A stretch of DNA of 64,000 nucleotides. It comes from CAMPKL01 sp963817465. GTDB lineage: Bacteria; Acidobacteriota; Terriglobia; Bryobacterales; UBA6623. A program made the position numbers and the translations under genes. Numbering within the stretch: the first letter of the stretch is position 1; every line of letters begins with the position of its first letter. Of this stretch, positions 44,044 to 52,460 are shown piece after piece. The stretch covers positions 248,001 through 312,000 of the forward strand of contig CAWFOP010000022.1 in the NCBI GenBank assembly GCA_963817465.1. Direction: 5' to 3'. The notes beneath the pieces are model-generated. The model searched no databases. It was given only the letters and a program-made list of their open reading frames with translations, and had not been told where the DNA came from.

Positions 44044-45114
44044 ATGCGCTTGAACCTCGCTCTTGCTCTGTTGATTGTCGCGCCGCTGCTGGCTCAAGAC
44101 CTCAAGGTGGGCGAATGGGAGCCGCGTTCGACGCTGGTGACCGAGGAACATCCGGTTGCGCGGGCAAAATACCCGGCGATCGACGTCCATAGCCACCATC
44201 GCAACGTCTCGCCCCAACGGATCGATCAGGTCGTCAAGGAGATGGACGAGCTGAACCTGGGCGTGCTGGTCAACCTCAGCGGCGGCTCCGGCGCGCGGCT
44301 CGAGAGCATCGTCGAAGGGATGAAGGGGCGCTACCCGAAGCGCTTCGCGGTCTTCGCGAACCTGGATTACTCGGGCATCGACGACGCGGATTGGGGCAAG
44401 CGGTCGGCCGAGCAATTCGCTGAAGACATTCGTCACGGGGCGCAGGGTCTCAAGTTTTTCAAGAATTTCGGCATGGACGTGAAGTACCGCGACGGCAGCA
44501 GAGTACACGTCGACGACCCGAAGCTCGATCCGGTGTTCGACGTCTGCGCGCGCGAGGGCGTGCCGGTGCTGATTCACGTCGCCGAGCCGGCGATGTTTTT
44601 TGCGCCGATGGACAAGTACAACGAGCGCTGGCTGGAATTGAAGCTAAAGCCGGGACGCAAGCGGCCGCCGGAGCCGAGCTTCGAGACGCTGATCGGCGAG
44701 CGCGACCGCCTGGTGCGGCGCCATCCGAAAGTCAACTTCATCTACGCCCACATGGGCTGGCACGGCAACGACCTCAAGCGGCTGGGCAAACTGTTCGACG
44801 ACAACCCGAACTTGTACGTGGACATCGCGGCGGTGCTCTACGAGCTGGGGCGCGTGCCGTTCACCGGTCGGGAGTTCATGATCAAGTACTCGGACCGCAT
44901 CCTATTCGGCAAGGACACCTATGAGCCGAGCGAATATCCCTACTACTGGCGCGTGCTCGAGACGCGCGACGAATTCTTCGATTATTACCGCAAGTATCAC
45001 GCCCATTGGCAGATGTACGGTTTGGACCTGCCGGACGATGTGTTAAAAAAGGTCTACTACAAGAACGCGTTACGGCTGATCCCGGGCATTGATCGCGAAC
45101 AGTTTCCCGACTGA
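44044..45114 (+). CDS. Exported amidohydrolase_2-family protein
   Basis: 356 residues. Signal peptide at 1-17 (ends PLLAQ). TIM-barrel amidohydrolase-2 marks: IDVHSHH (H-x-H), QGLKFFKNFG, VPVLIHVAEP, NFIYAHMGWHGND and the C-terminal DRILFGKDTYEPSEY (catalytic Asp). Close to gamma-resorcylate decarboxylase/ACMSD-type proteins, but exported. Substrate unknown. Confidence 0.85.
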   Translation: MRLNLALALLIVAPLLAQDLKVGEWEPRSTLVTEEHPVARAKYPAIDVHSHHRNVSPQRIDQVVKEMDELNLGVLVNLSGGSGARLESIVEGMKGRYPKRFAVFANLDYSGIDDADWGKRSAEQFAEDIRHGAQGLKFFKNFGMDVKYRDGSRVHVDDPKLDPVFDVCAREGVPVLIHVAEPAMFFAPMDKYNERWLELKLKPGRKRPPEPSFETLIGERDRLVRRHPKVNFIYAHMGWHGNDLKRLGKLFDDNPNLYVDIAAVLYELGRVPFTGREFMIKYSDRILFGKDTYEPSEYPYYWRVLETRDEFFDYYRKYHAHWQMYGLDLPDDVLKKVYYKNALRLIPGIDREQFPD

Positions 45115-45141
45115 TCCGGACCCGAGCGCGCGGTAGCTTTC

Positions 45142-46938
45142 GTGCGAATCGGTTCACGGTCGAGGTCAATCGCCTTTCTGATCCTGCTCGCGCCGGGAAT
45201 GGGCGCGGCGCAGTCGGGCTATACGATCGACGTGAGCGACGGCGTGGCGGGTCGCTTGAATGTGACGCTCGAAACCGAGTGCGTCGCCTCGCCGTGCGAC
45301 TTTCTGCTGCCGGTCTGGAACGCGACGTATCAGATCCGCGACTTTTCGCAATACATTCCCGAAGTGACCGCCGAGGATTCGGGCGGCAGGCGCCTGGCGA
45401 TCCGCAAAGTCGCGCCTTCGCAGTGGCGGATCGACGGCTTCCGCGGGCCCCTGCGCGTTTCCTACAGCGCGACGGCCGACCGCCCGGGGCCTTTCGGGTC
45501 CTATGTGGACGACCGGCTGGCGACGATCAATCTGGGCCAGGTGCTGTTGTTGGCGGTGGAGCAGCGCGGGGCGCGCAGCACGCTGTCTTTCAGCGGCCTG
45601 CGCGAGGGCTTCAAGCAAGCCGTATCGCTTCCCCGCGACCAGAGCGGCTATACGGCGGGAAGCTACGACCGCCTGATCGACACGCCCGTGCTGCTGGGCG
45701 AGTTGGCCGAGCGACATTTCGAAGTCGACGGCAAAAACGTCCGCATCGCGGTCGGCGGAGCGAACGCCGACAAGCGCGCCGCCGAGCTCGAAGACGTCAA
45801 CAAGCGCATCGTAGAGGCGGCGGCCGAGATGATGGGCGGCCTGCCCTTCGACGAGTACTTGTTCACCTACGTGTTCTCGAACGAACAGGGCGGCGGGATG
45901 GAGTTCCGTAACGGGACGATGATCTACGGCGCGGCCGATTGTCGCAAGTGCGGGCTGGCGGCGCTGACGGCGCACGAGTTCTTCCATTTGTGGAACGTCA
46001 AGCGCATTCGGCCGGCTTCGATGGAGCCGGTGAACTTCAAAGGGCCGCAGCCGAGCCCGTCGCTATGGTTCGCGGAAGGCGTGACGTCGACGATGGCGCG
46101 CTATATTTTGATTCGCGCGGGGCTGATGACGCCCGGCGAGCTGCCGCAACACCTGGAAGCGCTGATCAACGAGTACGAGGAGCGGCCGGCCTCGCGGACG
46201 CAGTCGGCGGAGGAGTCGAGCATCGACGCCTGGCTCGAGGGACACGCCGCCTACGGCCGGGCGGATCGCAGCGTTTCGTATTACACCGAGGGCGAGATCA
46301 TCGGCCATCTGCTGGACCTGTCGATCCGTCACGACACGTCGAATCGGCGCAGCTTGGAGGACGTGATGCGGCTGCTGAATCGCCGCTACGCGCAACACGG
46401 GAAGTATTTCGACGATACGGCGGGCCTGGAGGCCGCGGCTTCGGAAGTCGCCGGGACTGACCTGCGCCCGGTCTTCGACGAGCTCGTGCGCACGGCGTCG
46501 CCGATCCGCTGGGAAGAATACTTGGGCTATGCGGGGTACGGGCTGACGGTCACGCGCAACGAGAAGCCGGACAGCGGGCTGACTCTGGCCAACCCGCCAG
46601 GGCAGGGTCTGGTAGTCGCGTCGGTGGCCGAGAGGGGGCCGGCGGAGGTCGCCGGATTCCGCGTGGGCGATCTGGTGCTAAAGGTCAACGGGCGCCGCGT
46701 GGGCGGCAGCGCCGGGGACTTGACGCGCCGCCTCGATCGCTCGTCGGGGGATGCGGTCGAGGTCCTGGTGCAGCGCGACGGGGTGGAGCGGATGCTCGAG
46801 CTGCGTCCGACCGAAAGGGCGCAAACGACCTACAGCTTGGTCTCGCGAGAGAATCCGACTCCGCTGGAGTTGGAGATCCGCGAGGGCTGGACGACGCGGA
46901 CGGCATCGAAGTCGAAGCCGGGGCCGCGGTCGGAGTAA
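45142..46938 (+). CDS. M61-family glycyl aminopeptidase with C-terminal PDZ domain
   Basis: 598 residues from a GTG. Signal peptide at about 1-28 (ends GAAQS). The N-terminal M61 beta domain is followed by the zinc site TAHEFFHLWNVKRIRP (H-E-x-x-H) with WFAEGVTSTMARY supplying the third ligand (E) as in this family. C-terminal PDZ at about 480-570 (GLVVASVAERGPAEVAGFRVGDLVLKVNGRRV). A periplasmic or surface metalloprotease. 27 bp after the amidohydrolase, probably one transcript. Confidence 0.92.
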   Translation: MRIGSRSRSIAFLILLAPGMGAAQSGYTIDVSDGVAGRLNVTLETECVASPCDFLLPVWNATYQIRDFSQYIPEVTAEDSGGRRLAIRKVAPSQWRIDGFRGPLRVSYSATADRPGPFGSYVDDRLATINLGQVLLLAVEQRGARSTLSFSGLREGFKQAVSLPRDQSGYTAGSYDRLIDTPVLLGELAERHFEVDGKNVRIAVGGANADKRAAELEDVNKRIVEAAAEMMGGLPFDEYLFTYVFSNEQGGGMEFRNGTMIYGAADCRKCGLAALTAHEFFHLWNVKRIRPASMEPVNFKGPQPSPSLWFAEGVTSTMARYILIRAGLMTPGELPQHLEALINEYEERPASRTQSAEESSIDAWLEGHAAYGRADRSVSYYTEGEIIGHLLDLSIRHDTSNRRSLEDVMRLLNRRYAQHGKYFDDTAGLEAAASEVAGTDLRPVFDELVRTASPIRWEEYLGYAGYGLTVTRNEKPDSGLTLANPPGQGLVVASVAERGPAEVAGFRVGDLVLKVNGRRVGGSAGDLTRRLDRSSGDAVEVLVQRDGVERMLELRPTERAQTTYSLVSRENPTPLELEIREGWTTRTASKSKPGPRSE

Positions 46939-46942
46939 TGAC

Positions 46943-46992
46943 GTATCCCGCCGCTTGCGCGGCGTGTTACCGGCGGGAGCGCCGGTAACCAC
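46943..46992. repeat. Two adjacent hairpins between peptidase and transporter genes
   Basis: First CGCCGC-TTGC-GCGGCG, then GTTACCGGCG (46966-46975), GGAG loop, CGCCGGTAAC (46980-46989), a perfect 10-bp stem. No T-tract follows. Either a processed terminator region or a REP-like unit. Confidence 0.5.
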
Positions 46993-47013
46993 TGTCCGTG
47001 CGAGACTCTTGGC

Positions 47014-47949
47014 TTGCATGCGCGGTTGTGGTTTTGGCTGCTGCTGACGCAGTTGCTGTGGTCGGGCACTTACGTCGCGATGCACTTCGCGGTCGCGGAA
47101 GTTCCGGTCGGCGCGATTGTCGTTCTGCGCTACGGGCTCGCGACGCTGGGCTATCTGCTGTTGGCGCCGTTTGTGGGGCTGCCGCGTTTCGAGCGGCGCG
47201 ATCTTGGGCTGGTGCTCGTTCTGGGGGCGGTCAACTTCGCTCTGGCTCCCACGCTGCAGGTCACGAGCCTACGCTACACACGGCCGACCGACGCGGCGAT
47301 TCTCATCGCCCTCGAGCCGATTCTGACGGTACTGTCGGCGCGTCTGGTGTTGCGCGAGAAGCTGGCCGGACGCACGATCGGGGCGCTCGCGTTGAGCTTC
47401 GTGGGCATGCTGATCCTGTCGGGGATTGGGTTATCCGGCGCCGCCCCCGATCCGGACGTTCTGCTGGGCAACGGGCTGTTCCTGGCCTCGATGGTGTGCG
47501 AGATCTCGGTGACTATCGCGGGCGGGCGCTTGGCGAAGCGCTACTCGGCGCTGCCGACGATGGCGGCGATGAAGGCGGCGGGTTTTGCGACGGCCGCGCT
47601 CGTGTATTTCCCCGTAATGCGGCGCCTCGACTTCGGCGCGATCAGCGTGGGGACATGGTCGTCGATCTTGTACCTGGCGCTTTTGGCGTCGCTGTTTTCC
47701 TATTCGATGTGGTACTACGTGATGCGCGAGGCGCCGGTGAGCAAAATGGCGCTGACGCTCTACGTACAGCCGTTGTTCGGCGCGTTTCTCGGCTGGCTGC
47801 TGGCGGGTGATCGCATTGGCTGGGGGACCCTGGCGGGCGGAGCTCTAATCGTCGTGAGTCTGCTGTGGTGGCAAGTGAAAAGGAGCCCGGAGCCGCTTCC
47901 CCTGCTTGAAGAAAAAGCGCCCGATGGCCAAAAGCCAACGGCCCCTTGA
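47014..47949 (+). CDS. EamA/DMT-family drug/metabolite transporter
   Basis: 311 residues, ten hydrophobic helices in two EamA repeats: SGTYVAMHFAVAEVPVGAIVVLRYG, YTRPTDAAILIALEPILTVLSARLVLREKL, then SYSMWYYVMREAPVSKMALTLYVQPLFGAFLGW. Start is a TTG (HARLWFWLLL follows). Exports small metabolites in general; specific substrate unknown. The last about 25 residues are a charged tail. Convergent with the nitrilase. Confidence 0.87.
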   Translation: MHARLWFWLLLTQLLWSGTYVAMHFAVAEVPVGAIVVLRYGLATLGYLLLAPFVGLPRFERRDLGLVLVLGAVNFALAPTLQVTSLRYTRPTDAAILIALEPILTVLSARLVLREKLAGRTIGALALSFVGMLILSGIGLSGAAPDPDVLLGNGLFLASMVCEISVTIAGGRLAKRYSALPTMAAMKAAGFATAALVYFPVMRRLDFGAISVGTWSSILYLALLASLFSYSMWYYVMREAPVSKMALTLYVQPLFGAFLGWLLAGDRIGWGTLAGGALIVVSLLWWQVKRSPEPLPLLEEKAPDGQKPTAP

Positions 47950-47986
47950 ACCCAGCCGACAACAGGCGCCGAAAATGTCGCACGGA

Positions 47987-48790
47987 CTACGTCCGGGAGG
48001 CGGCCAAGGAGCTGACGTTGGCGGAGATTTCGGGAGCTTCGACTTCGATGATTTCGAGGCTTTCGGCATCTTCGCCGTAGGGTGCGCGCGCGAGGATGTG
48101 ACCGCCCGGGCCCACGGCCAGCGAGCATCCGATGCACTTGCGTCCCGCCCAGGGACCGGCGCTGACAGGGCCGACGTTGCTGACGCCGACGAGTGTCAAG
48201 GGGAAGCGCGTGGTGAGCTCGGCATAGGACTGTTGCCACAGCGCGCCGTAGGGCTCGGCGGAGTTGTCGTGGTCGCCGGAAACGGCCCAGGCGCAAGGCG
48301 AGAGGATGAGCGTGCAGCCCATGCGTCCGAGAGCGTGTCCGAGCTCGAGCGAGTCGGGGAAGTTGTCGGCGCAGATGAGCAAGCCGACGCGGCCCAGATC
48401 GGTGTCGGCGACTTCGAGCTTGGTCCCCAAGGCGTAGAGGTCGTGGGCGAGGGCGAGCTCGTTGATCTTGCGGTGGTGCAGGACGATTTCGCCGGCCGGA
48501 GAGATCAGGACCGCGGCGTTGTAGACGCGGTCGCCGGCTTTTTCGGCCAAACCGGCGGCGACCCAAATGTGCGAGGCGACGGCTGCTTGGGACAGCGCTT
48601 CGGCGTGGGCGCCGGGGATGGGGGGCGCGTTGCGGGCGCCGGGATGCGTCCAGCCGTAGTTGAGGCATTCGGGCAGGACGACGGCGCGGCAACCGTGGTC
48701 GGCGGCGCGCCGAATCGCCGCGGCCGCCTGTCGCAGATTCGTCTCGGGATCGCCGCCCGCGACCGGGATTTGCGCCATAGCGATGCGCAT
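47987..48790 (-). CDS. Carbon-nitrogen hydrolase (nitrilase superfamily)
   Basis: 267 residues. Catalytic triad in the usual places: E in VVLPECLNYG, K in LHHRKINE, C in GLLICADNF, and the RVYNAAVLISPAGEIVLHHRK block. Forms amidase or N-carbamoyl hydrolase-type enzymes. Start supported by MRIAMAQIPV. Monocistronic; 157 bp separates it from the divergent sulfatase-like gene. Confidence 0.9.
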   Translation of the reverse strand: MRIAMAQIPVAGGDPETNLRQAAAAIRRAADHGCRAVVLPECLNYGWTHPGARNAPPIPGAHAEALSQAAVASHIWVAAGLAEKAGDRVYNAAVLISPAGEIVLHHRKINELALAHDLYALGTKLEVADTDLGRVGLLICADNFPDSLELGHALGRMGCTLILSPCAWAVSGDHDNSAEPYGALWQQSYAELTTRFPLTLVGVSNVGPVSAGPWAGRKCIGCSLAVGPGGHILARAPYGEDAESLEIIEVEAPEISANVSSLAASRT

Positions 48791-48946
48791 TAGCTCCGCC
48801 TCATGGCGGTCGCGGCGGTCGACGCGGGGAAAAGAATCGGGCCGAAACGCACTAGGCGCGATTCTACCAACCCCTTTGGCGTGTATAGTGTCGTCGGGCC
48901 GCGCAAGTCGCCTGTATGTCGTTTGTCTATTGAGGATTGTTTGAGA

Positions 48947-51322
48947 ATGTCCCTCCGCCCCGTCCTTGCCGTCGCTTTCGCCGCGCTGTTGATCGGCTGC
49001 GGCCGTCAGTCCGCAGAGCCTTCCGTCCGACTGGCGGACATCTTCGATCCGAGCTCGGTCGCGGGAACTCCGTCCTCGGGGGCGATGAAGCCGGCCGCGA
49101 TGTGGGACTTCTCGAAGTCGAACGGCGACGCGCTGGGATGGACGGCCGGGCCTGGAGTCGCCGATCTGAAGGTGGTCGACGGCAAACTAACCGGCCGCGC
49201 GACCGACGATCTGGCGGTGATTTACGCCCCGACGCCCGAGGGCCTGGACCCGTCGGATAACGTCTTCGGCGTGGAAGTGCGCCTCGCCTCCTCGGCCGGC
49301 GGTGCGGTCAGCGCGGCGACGCGGGGCGACGCCAAGGTCGAGTTCGATAAGGCCTTGCTCGACAACTTGCGGACGCGCACGCCTGCGTTCAAGGGCGAGT
49401 TGGCCGCCGCCGGCCAACCCGAGACGCTGATGATGACCACCGCCGCGGTCTCCGAGATGTCGGGCGCCAAGGCGCTGCTCGTGCAACCGGTCAAGCAAAA
49501 GGGAGCGACGTTCGAGATCGAGTCGATTCGCCTGGTTTCGCAGCGCGAGAGCCGCGCCGACAATCCCACGGGAGTAGGCTGGCAAGGGCTGTCGGACGTT
49601 TTCTACGAGACGATTTCTTCGCGCTCGCCGGAGAAGTTCACGGTGAAGCTGGACATCCCCTCGAACTCCTGGCTCGATTTGCAGGTGGGCACGGTGGAAC
49701 CGGCGCCGTTGACGTTCCAAATCCTCGATGTGACCTCATCCGAGCCGAAGACCTTGCTGCGCCGCACCGTGACGACGCCGCACCGCTGGGAGGACGCCTC
49801 GCTCGATCTGGCGGGCGAAGCGGGCTCGCGGACTTTGGAGTTTTCGCTCGACGGCGCTGAAGACTTCCGGGTCGGATTCTGGGGCAGCCCGGTGATTCGC
49901 GTGCATGGCGCCTCGGCGAAGACCGACATTCCTGTCGCGGAGGCGCTGGGCGGGGCGGCGCAGCCGCAGGGCGTGATCTGGTTCATGTGCGACACGCTGC
50001 GCAAGGACCACCTGAGCCTCTACGGCTATGAGCGCGAGACGAGCCCTAACCTGACGAAGATGGCTGCCGGCGGCGCGATGTTCCTCGACAACATCTCGCA
50101 GGCGACGTGGACGAAGGCGTCTGTGCCGTCGATGATGACGTCTCTTTACCCGACTTCCGATCGGGTCGAAGCGGTTCCGGACCGGTTGTCGTCGGTGGCG
50201 ACGACGGCCGCCGAGGTCTTCCGCGCGGCCGGCTACGCCACGGTGTCGTTTTCGTCCGTCGCGTTCACGGGCAAGTTGTCGAACTTGCACCAAGGCTATG
50301 AAGAGCTGCACGAGTCGGGCAGCGTGATGGCCGGCGACCATCGCGGCAAGACGGCGCGGCCGTATGTCGATCAGGCGACCGACTGGATCAAGCGGCACAA
50401 AGACACGCCGTTCTTCATGTTCTTGCACGTCTTCGACCCGCACGCCGCCTATGAGCCGCGCGCGCCCTACGACTCGATGTGGACGGACCTGTCGAAAAAG
50501 GAGCAGCACGAAAAGGACCGTGAGGCCGGCCTGAAAGCCGCCAACGGCGATCGGCGCGGCGGCCGGCTGCCCTTCCAAAGCGACCTGGAGAAGGCGGGCG
50601 TCGACAAAAAAGAATGGCTGAAATACGAGGAGAGCTGGTATGACGGCTCGATTCGGGGCATGGACGCAGAGCTCGGACGATTGCTCGAAAATCTGCGGTC
50701 GTTAGGCCTCGACAAGAACGTGATGGTCGTGTTCGTGGCGGACCACGGCGATGAGTTCGACGAGCACGGCCGCATGTGGCACGGGCAGTCGACCTACGGC
50801 GAGCTCAACCGCGTGCCTTTGGTGTTTTACCGTCCGGGCGTAATTCCGGCGGGCGTGCGCGTCAAGGAGACCGTCCGCAATCTGGACGTGATGCCGACGC
50901 TGCTCGATTTGAGCGGCCTGGCGGCCCCAGCGGGCATTCAAGGGCAAAGCCTGGCCCCGCTGATCGGCGGAAAACCGGGCTGGACTCCCCTGCCCGCGGT
51001 CACCGAGAAGGCCGCGAATCCGGAGGGAGAGTCTCCCACCGATTTTGAGTCTTATGGACTGATCTTGGACGGGTGGAAGATCATCCACAACACGAAAGGA
51101 CGCGGCGATAAGCCCGAATTCGAGTTATACAACCACGCCGAAGATCCGCTCAATCAAAACAACCTCGCTTCACAGGAGCCGGATCGTTTGAAGAAGCTCG
51201 AAAAAGAATTGGACGCTTGGCACAGCATGGCGATCCAAAACCAGCTTCCGAAGGGTGATGCTCCGGAGAACATCACGCCCGAAGAAGAAGACCGCCTACG
51301 CAGTTTGGGCTATATCCAGTAA
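48947..51322 (+). CDS. Sulfatase-like lipoprotein with N-terminal beta domain
   Basis: 791 residues from the ATG that opens MSLRPVLAVAFAALLIGCG, a lipoprotein signal with cysteine near residue 18. Residues about 60-340 are a beta-rich domain. The sulfatase/alkaline phosphatase fold begins at QGVIWFMCDTLRKDHLSLYGYERETSPNL. The position of the modified Cys/Ser reads A-S-V-P-S-M-M-T-S: Ser with the P-S but without the usual Arg, so ordinary formylglycine sulfatase chemistry is doubtful. Metal/His residues are present in FVADHGDEFDEHG. The C-terminus ends with EEEDRLRSLGYI, usual for this group. A TATAGT box near 48883 may be the promoter. Confidence 0.83.
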   Translation: MSLRPVLAVAFAALLIGCGRQSAEPSVRLADIFDPSSVAGTPSSGAMKPAAMWDFSKSNGDALGWTAGPGVADLKVVDGKLTGRATDDLAVIYAPTPEGLDPSDNVFGVEVRLASSAGGAVSAATRGDAKVEFDKALLDNLRTRTPAFKGELAAAGQPETLMMTTAAVSEMSGAKALLVQPVKQKGATFEIESIRLVSQRESRADNPTGVGWQGLSDVFYETISSRSPEKFTVKLDIPSNSWLDLQVGTVEPAPLTFQILDVTSSEPKTLLRRTVTTPHRWEDASLDLAGEAGSRTLEFSLDGAEDFRVGFWGSPVIRVHGASAKTDIPVAEALGGAAQPQGVIWFMCDTLRKDHLSLYGYERETSPNLTKMAAGGAMFLDNISQATWTKASVPSMMTSLYPTSDRVEAVPDRLSSVATTAAEVFRAAGYATVSFSSVAFTGKLSNLHQGYEELHESGSVMAGDHRGKTARPYVDQATDWIKRHKDTPFFMFLHVFDPHAAYEPRAPYDSMWTDLSKKEQHEKDREAGLKAANGDRRGGRLPFQSDLEKAGVDKKEWLKYEESWYDGSIRGMDAELGRLLENLRSLGLDKNVMVVFVADHGDEFDEHGRMWHGQSTYGELNRVPLVFYRPGVIPAGVRVKETVRNLDVMPTLLDLSGLAAPAGIQGQSLAPLIGGKPGWTPLPAVTEKAANPEGESPTDFESYGLILDGWKIIHNTKGRGDKPEFELYNHAEDPLNQNNLASQEPDRLKKLEKELDAWHSMAIQNQLPKGDAPENITPEEEDRLRSLGYIQ

Positions 51323-51327
51323 ATCGA

Positions 51328-51438
51328 TCAGGCTACAAGAAGCAGCCAGGCGCCGACGAGAACTAGAAAAGTCGCGAAACCGGCGACGACGCCCCATTTG
51401 GCGTTGTCGTCTTTGGCTAATAGTGAAGTTTGGAACAT
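51328..51438 (-). CDS. 36-residue single-pass membrane peptide
   Basis: Reads MFQTSLLAKDDNAKWGVV and then a hydrophobic helix to the stop (AGFATFLVLVGAWLLLVA). AGGAG lies 10 nt upstream of the ATG. Short polar head plus one helix at the very C-terminus resembles small inner-membrane regulators. It occupies almost all of the gap between the sulfatase and DUF1080 genes. No family recognised. Confidence 0.55.
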   Translation of the reverse strand: MFQTSLLAKDDNAKWGVVAGFATFLVLVGAWLLLVA

Positions 51439-51527
51439 GTCGATCAAAGCTCCTGCTTATAAGGACGTCCGACGTTCTCGGCAGGTTAGCGGAGGCGCGT
51501 TAAATCGGCGTAAACCCGAGCCCGTGA

Positions 51528-52371
51528 TCAGTAACGGCAACGCGAGTTGTCGGCTTTGACGAAGTAAGTCTTGTAGTTGGAAGCCTTTGGGTCCATGCAG
51601 CCTTCGAGATCGAGCAGCTCGACTTTGCGAAACTCGCACGGGTGGCTCTCGCTTTGGAGCGAGATGCTGCCGCCGTGGAGGATCTTGCCGTCCTGTTTGA
51701 CCCAGGGGTTGAAACCGCTGACCGTGCCGCCGCCGATCTGCGGCAGATCGTACTCGAGGACCTTCTCGCCGTTGATGTAATGGACGATCTTCGACGGGCC
51801 GAGCGCCAAGACCTCCGCCGTGACCCAATCGTCGCCGTTGTAAGTCTTGGAGGCCGACTGGGTGCAATGGCGCGTGACCAGTTTGCCGTCCATCACGACG
51901 TTGGTGCCGGGGGTGCAGAGGTTTCCGGTCGGCCGGTCACCCTCGTTCAGGCCGCCAAGCAGTTGGAATTCGATCGAGATGGGGAAGTCCTGATCGCGCT
52001 CCATCGTGGCGGCCGGCTGGCCGTGGATCATGATGCCGCTGTTGCGGCGCGCCCATTCGGGGCCGCCCGGCGCCTGGTCGCCGAAGAAGCGATACTCGAC
52101 GCGCAGGCGATAGTAAGAAAACTCCTTCTCATAAAACAGGTGGCCGAAGCGTTCGTCGAACTTGTCGTAAGCGTCGTACGAAACGCGAATGACGCCGTCC
52201 TCGACGCGGAAGGTGTTTCCGAAGTTCTCGCCGACCTCGTGGCCGCGGATCTTGGGGATCCATCCGGTGAGGTCTTTGCCGTTGAAGAGCTGGATCCAAT
52301 CTTCCTTGATCGGCGGCGGATTGGGCGGCGAGAAGGCTGCAAGAGAGCAGCAGCAGGCAGACGAGGCGCAT
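51528..52371 (-). CDS. Secreted DUF1080 (3-keto-disaccharide hydrolase-like) protein, signal peptide out of frame
   Basis: The body frame is continuous from P-P-P-I-K-E-D-W-I-Q-L-F-N-G-K-D-L-T-G-W to the stop, about 260 residues, with the DUF1080 hallmarks LFNGKDLTGW, FGHLFYEKEFSYYRLRVEYRF, SGIMIHGQ and VHYINGEKVLEYD. It has no start until M at 52031, which would delete a third of the domain. An ATG at 52371 gives MRLVCLLLLSCSLLAA in the other frame; removing one base in GCCGCCCAATCC near 52320 joins the two. Probably a secreted glycan-binding or 3-keto-glycoside hydrolase. Divergent from the Gfo/Idh gene. Confidence 0.8.
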
Positions 52372-52380
52372 GGCCCTCCG

Positions 52381-52386
52381 AGTATA
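52381..52386 (-). promoter_or_regulatory. -10-like box TATACT of the DUF1080 gene
   Basis: TATACT on the minus strand, 9 nt from the ATG at 52371, so the transcript would be nearly leaderless. It supports 52371 as the true start rather than 52031. Confidence 0.4.
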
Positions 52387-52460
52387 GCGACGCGGCCGCG
52401 AGCGGGTTGTCAAACGCCGGCATCCGTTTGCTCGACTACAATGCAGCCGAGGCGAACGGC

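Noticed and set aside
7839..52371. Programmed +1 ribosomal frameshifting as the explanation of the five frame breaks
   Set aside because: The five sites share no slippery codon pair, no internal stop of RF2 type and no common downstream structure; kept only as a remote alternative.
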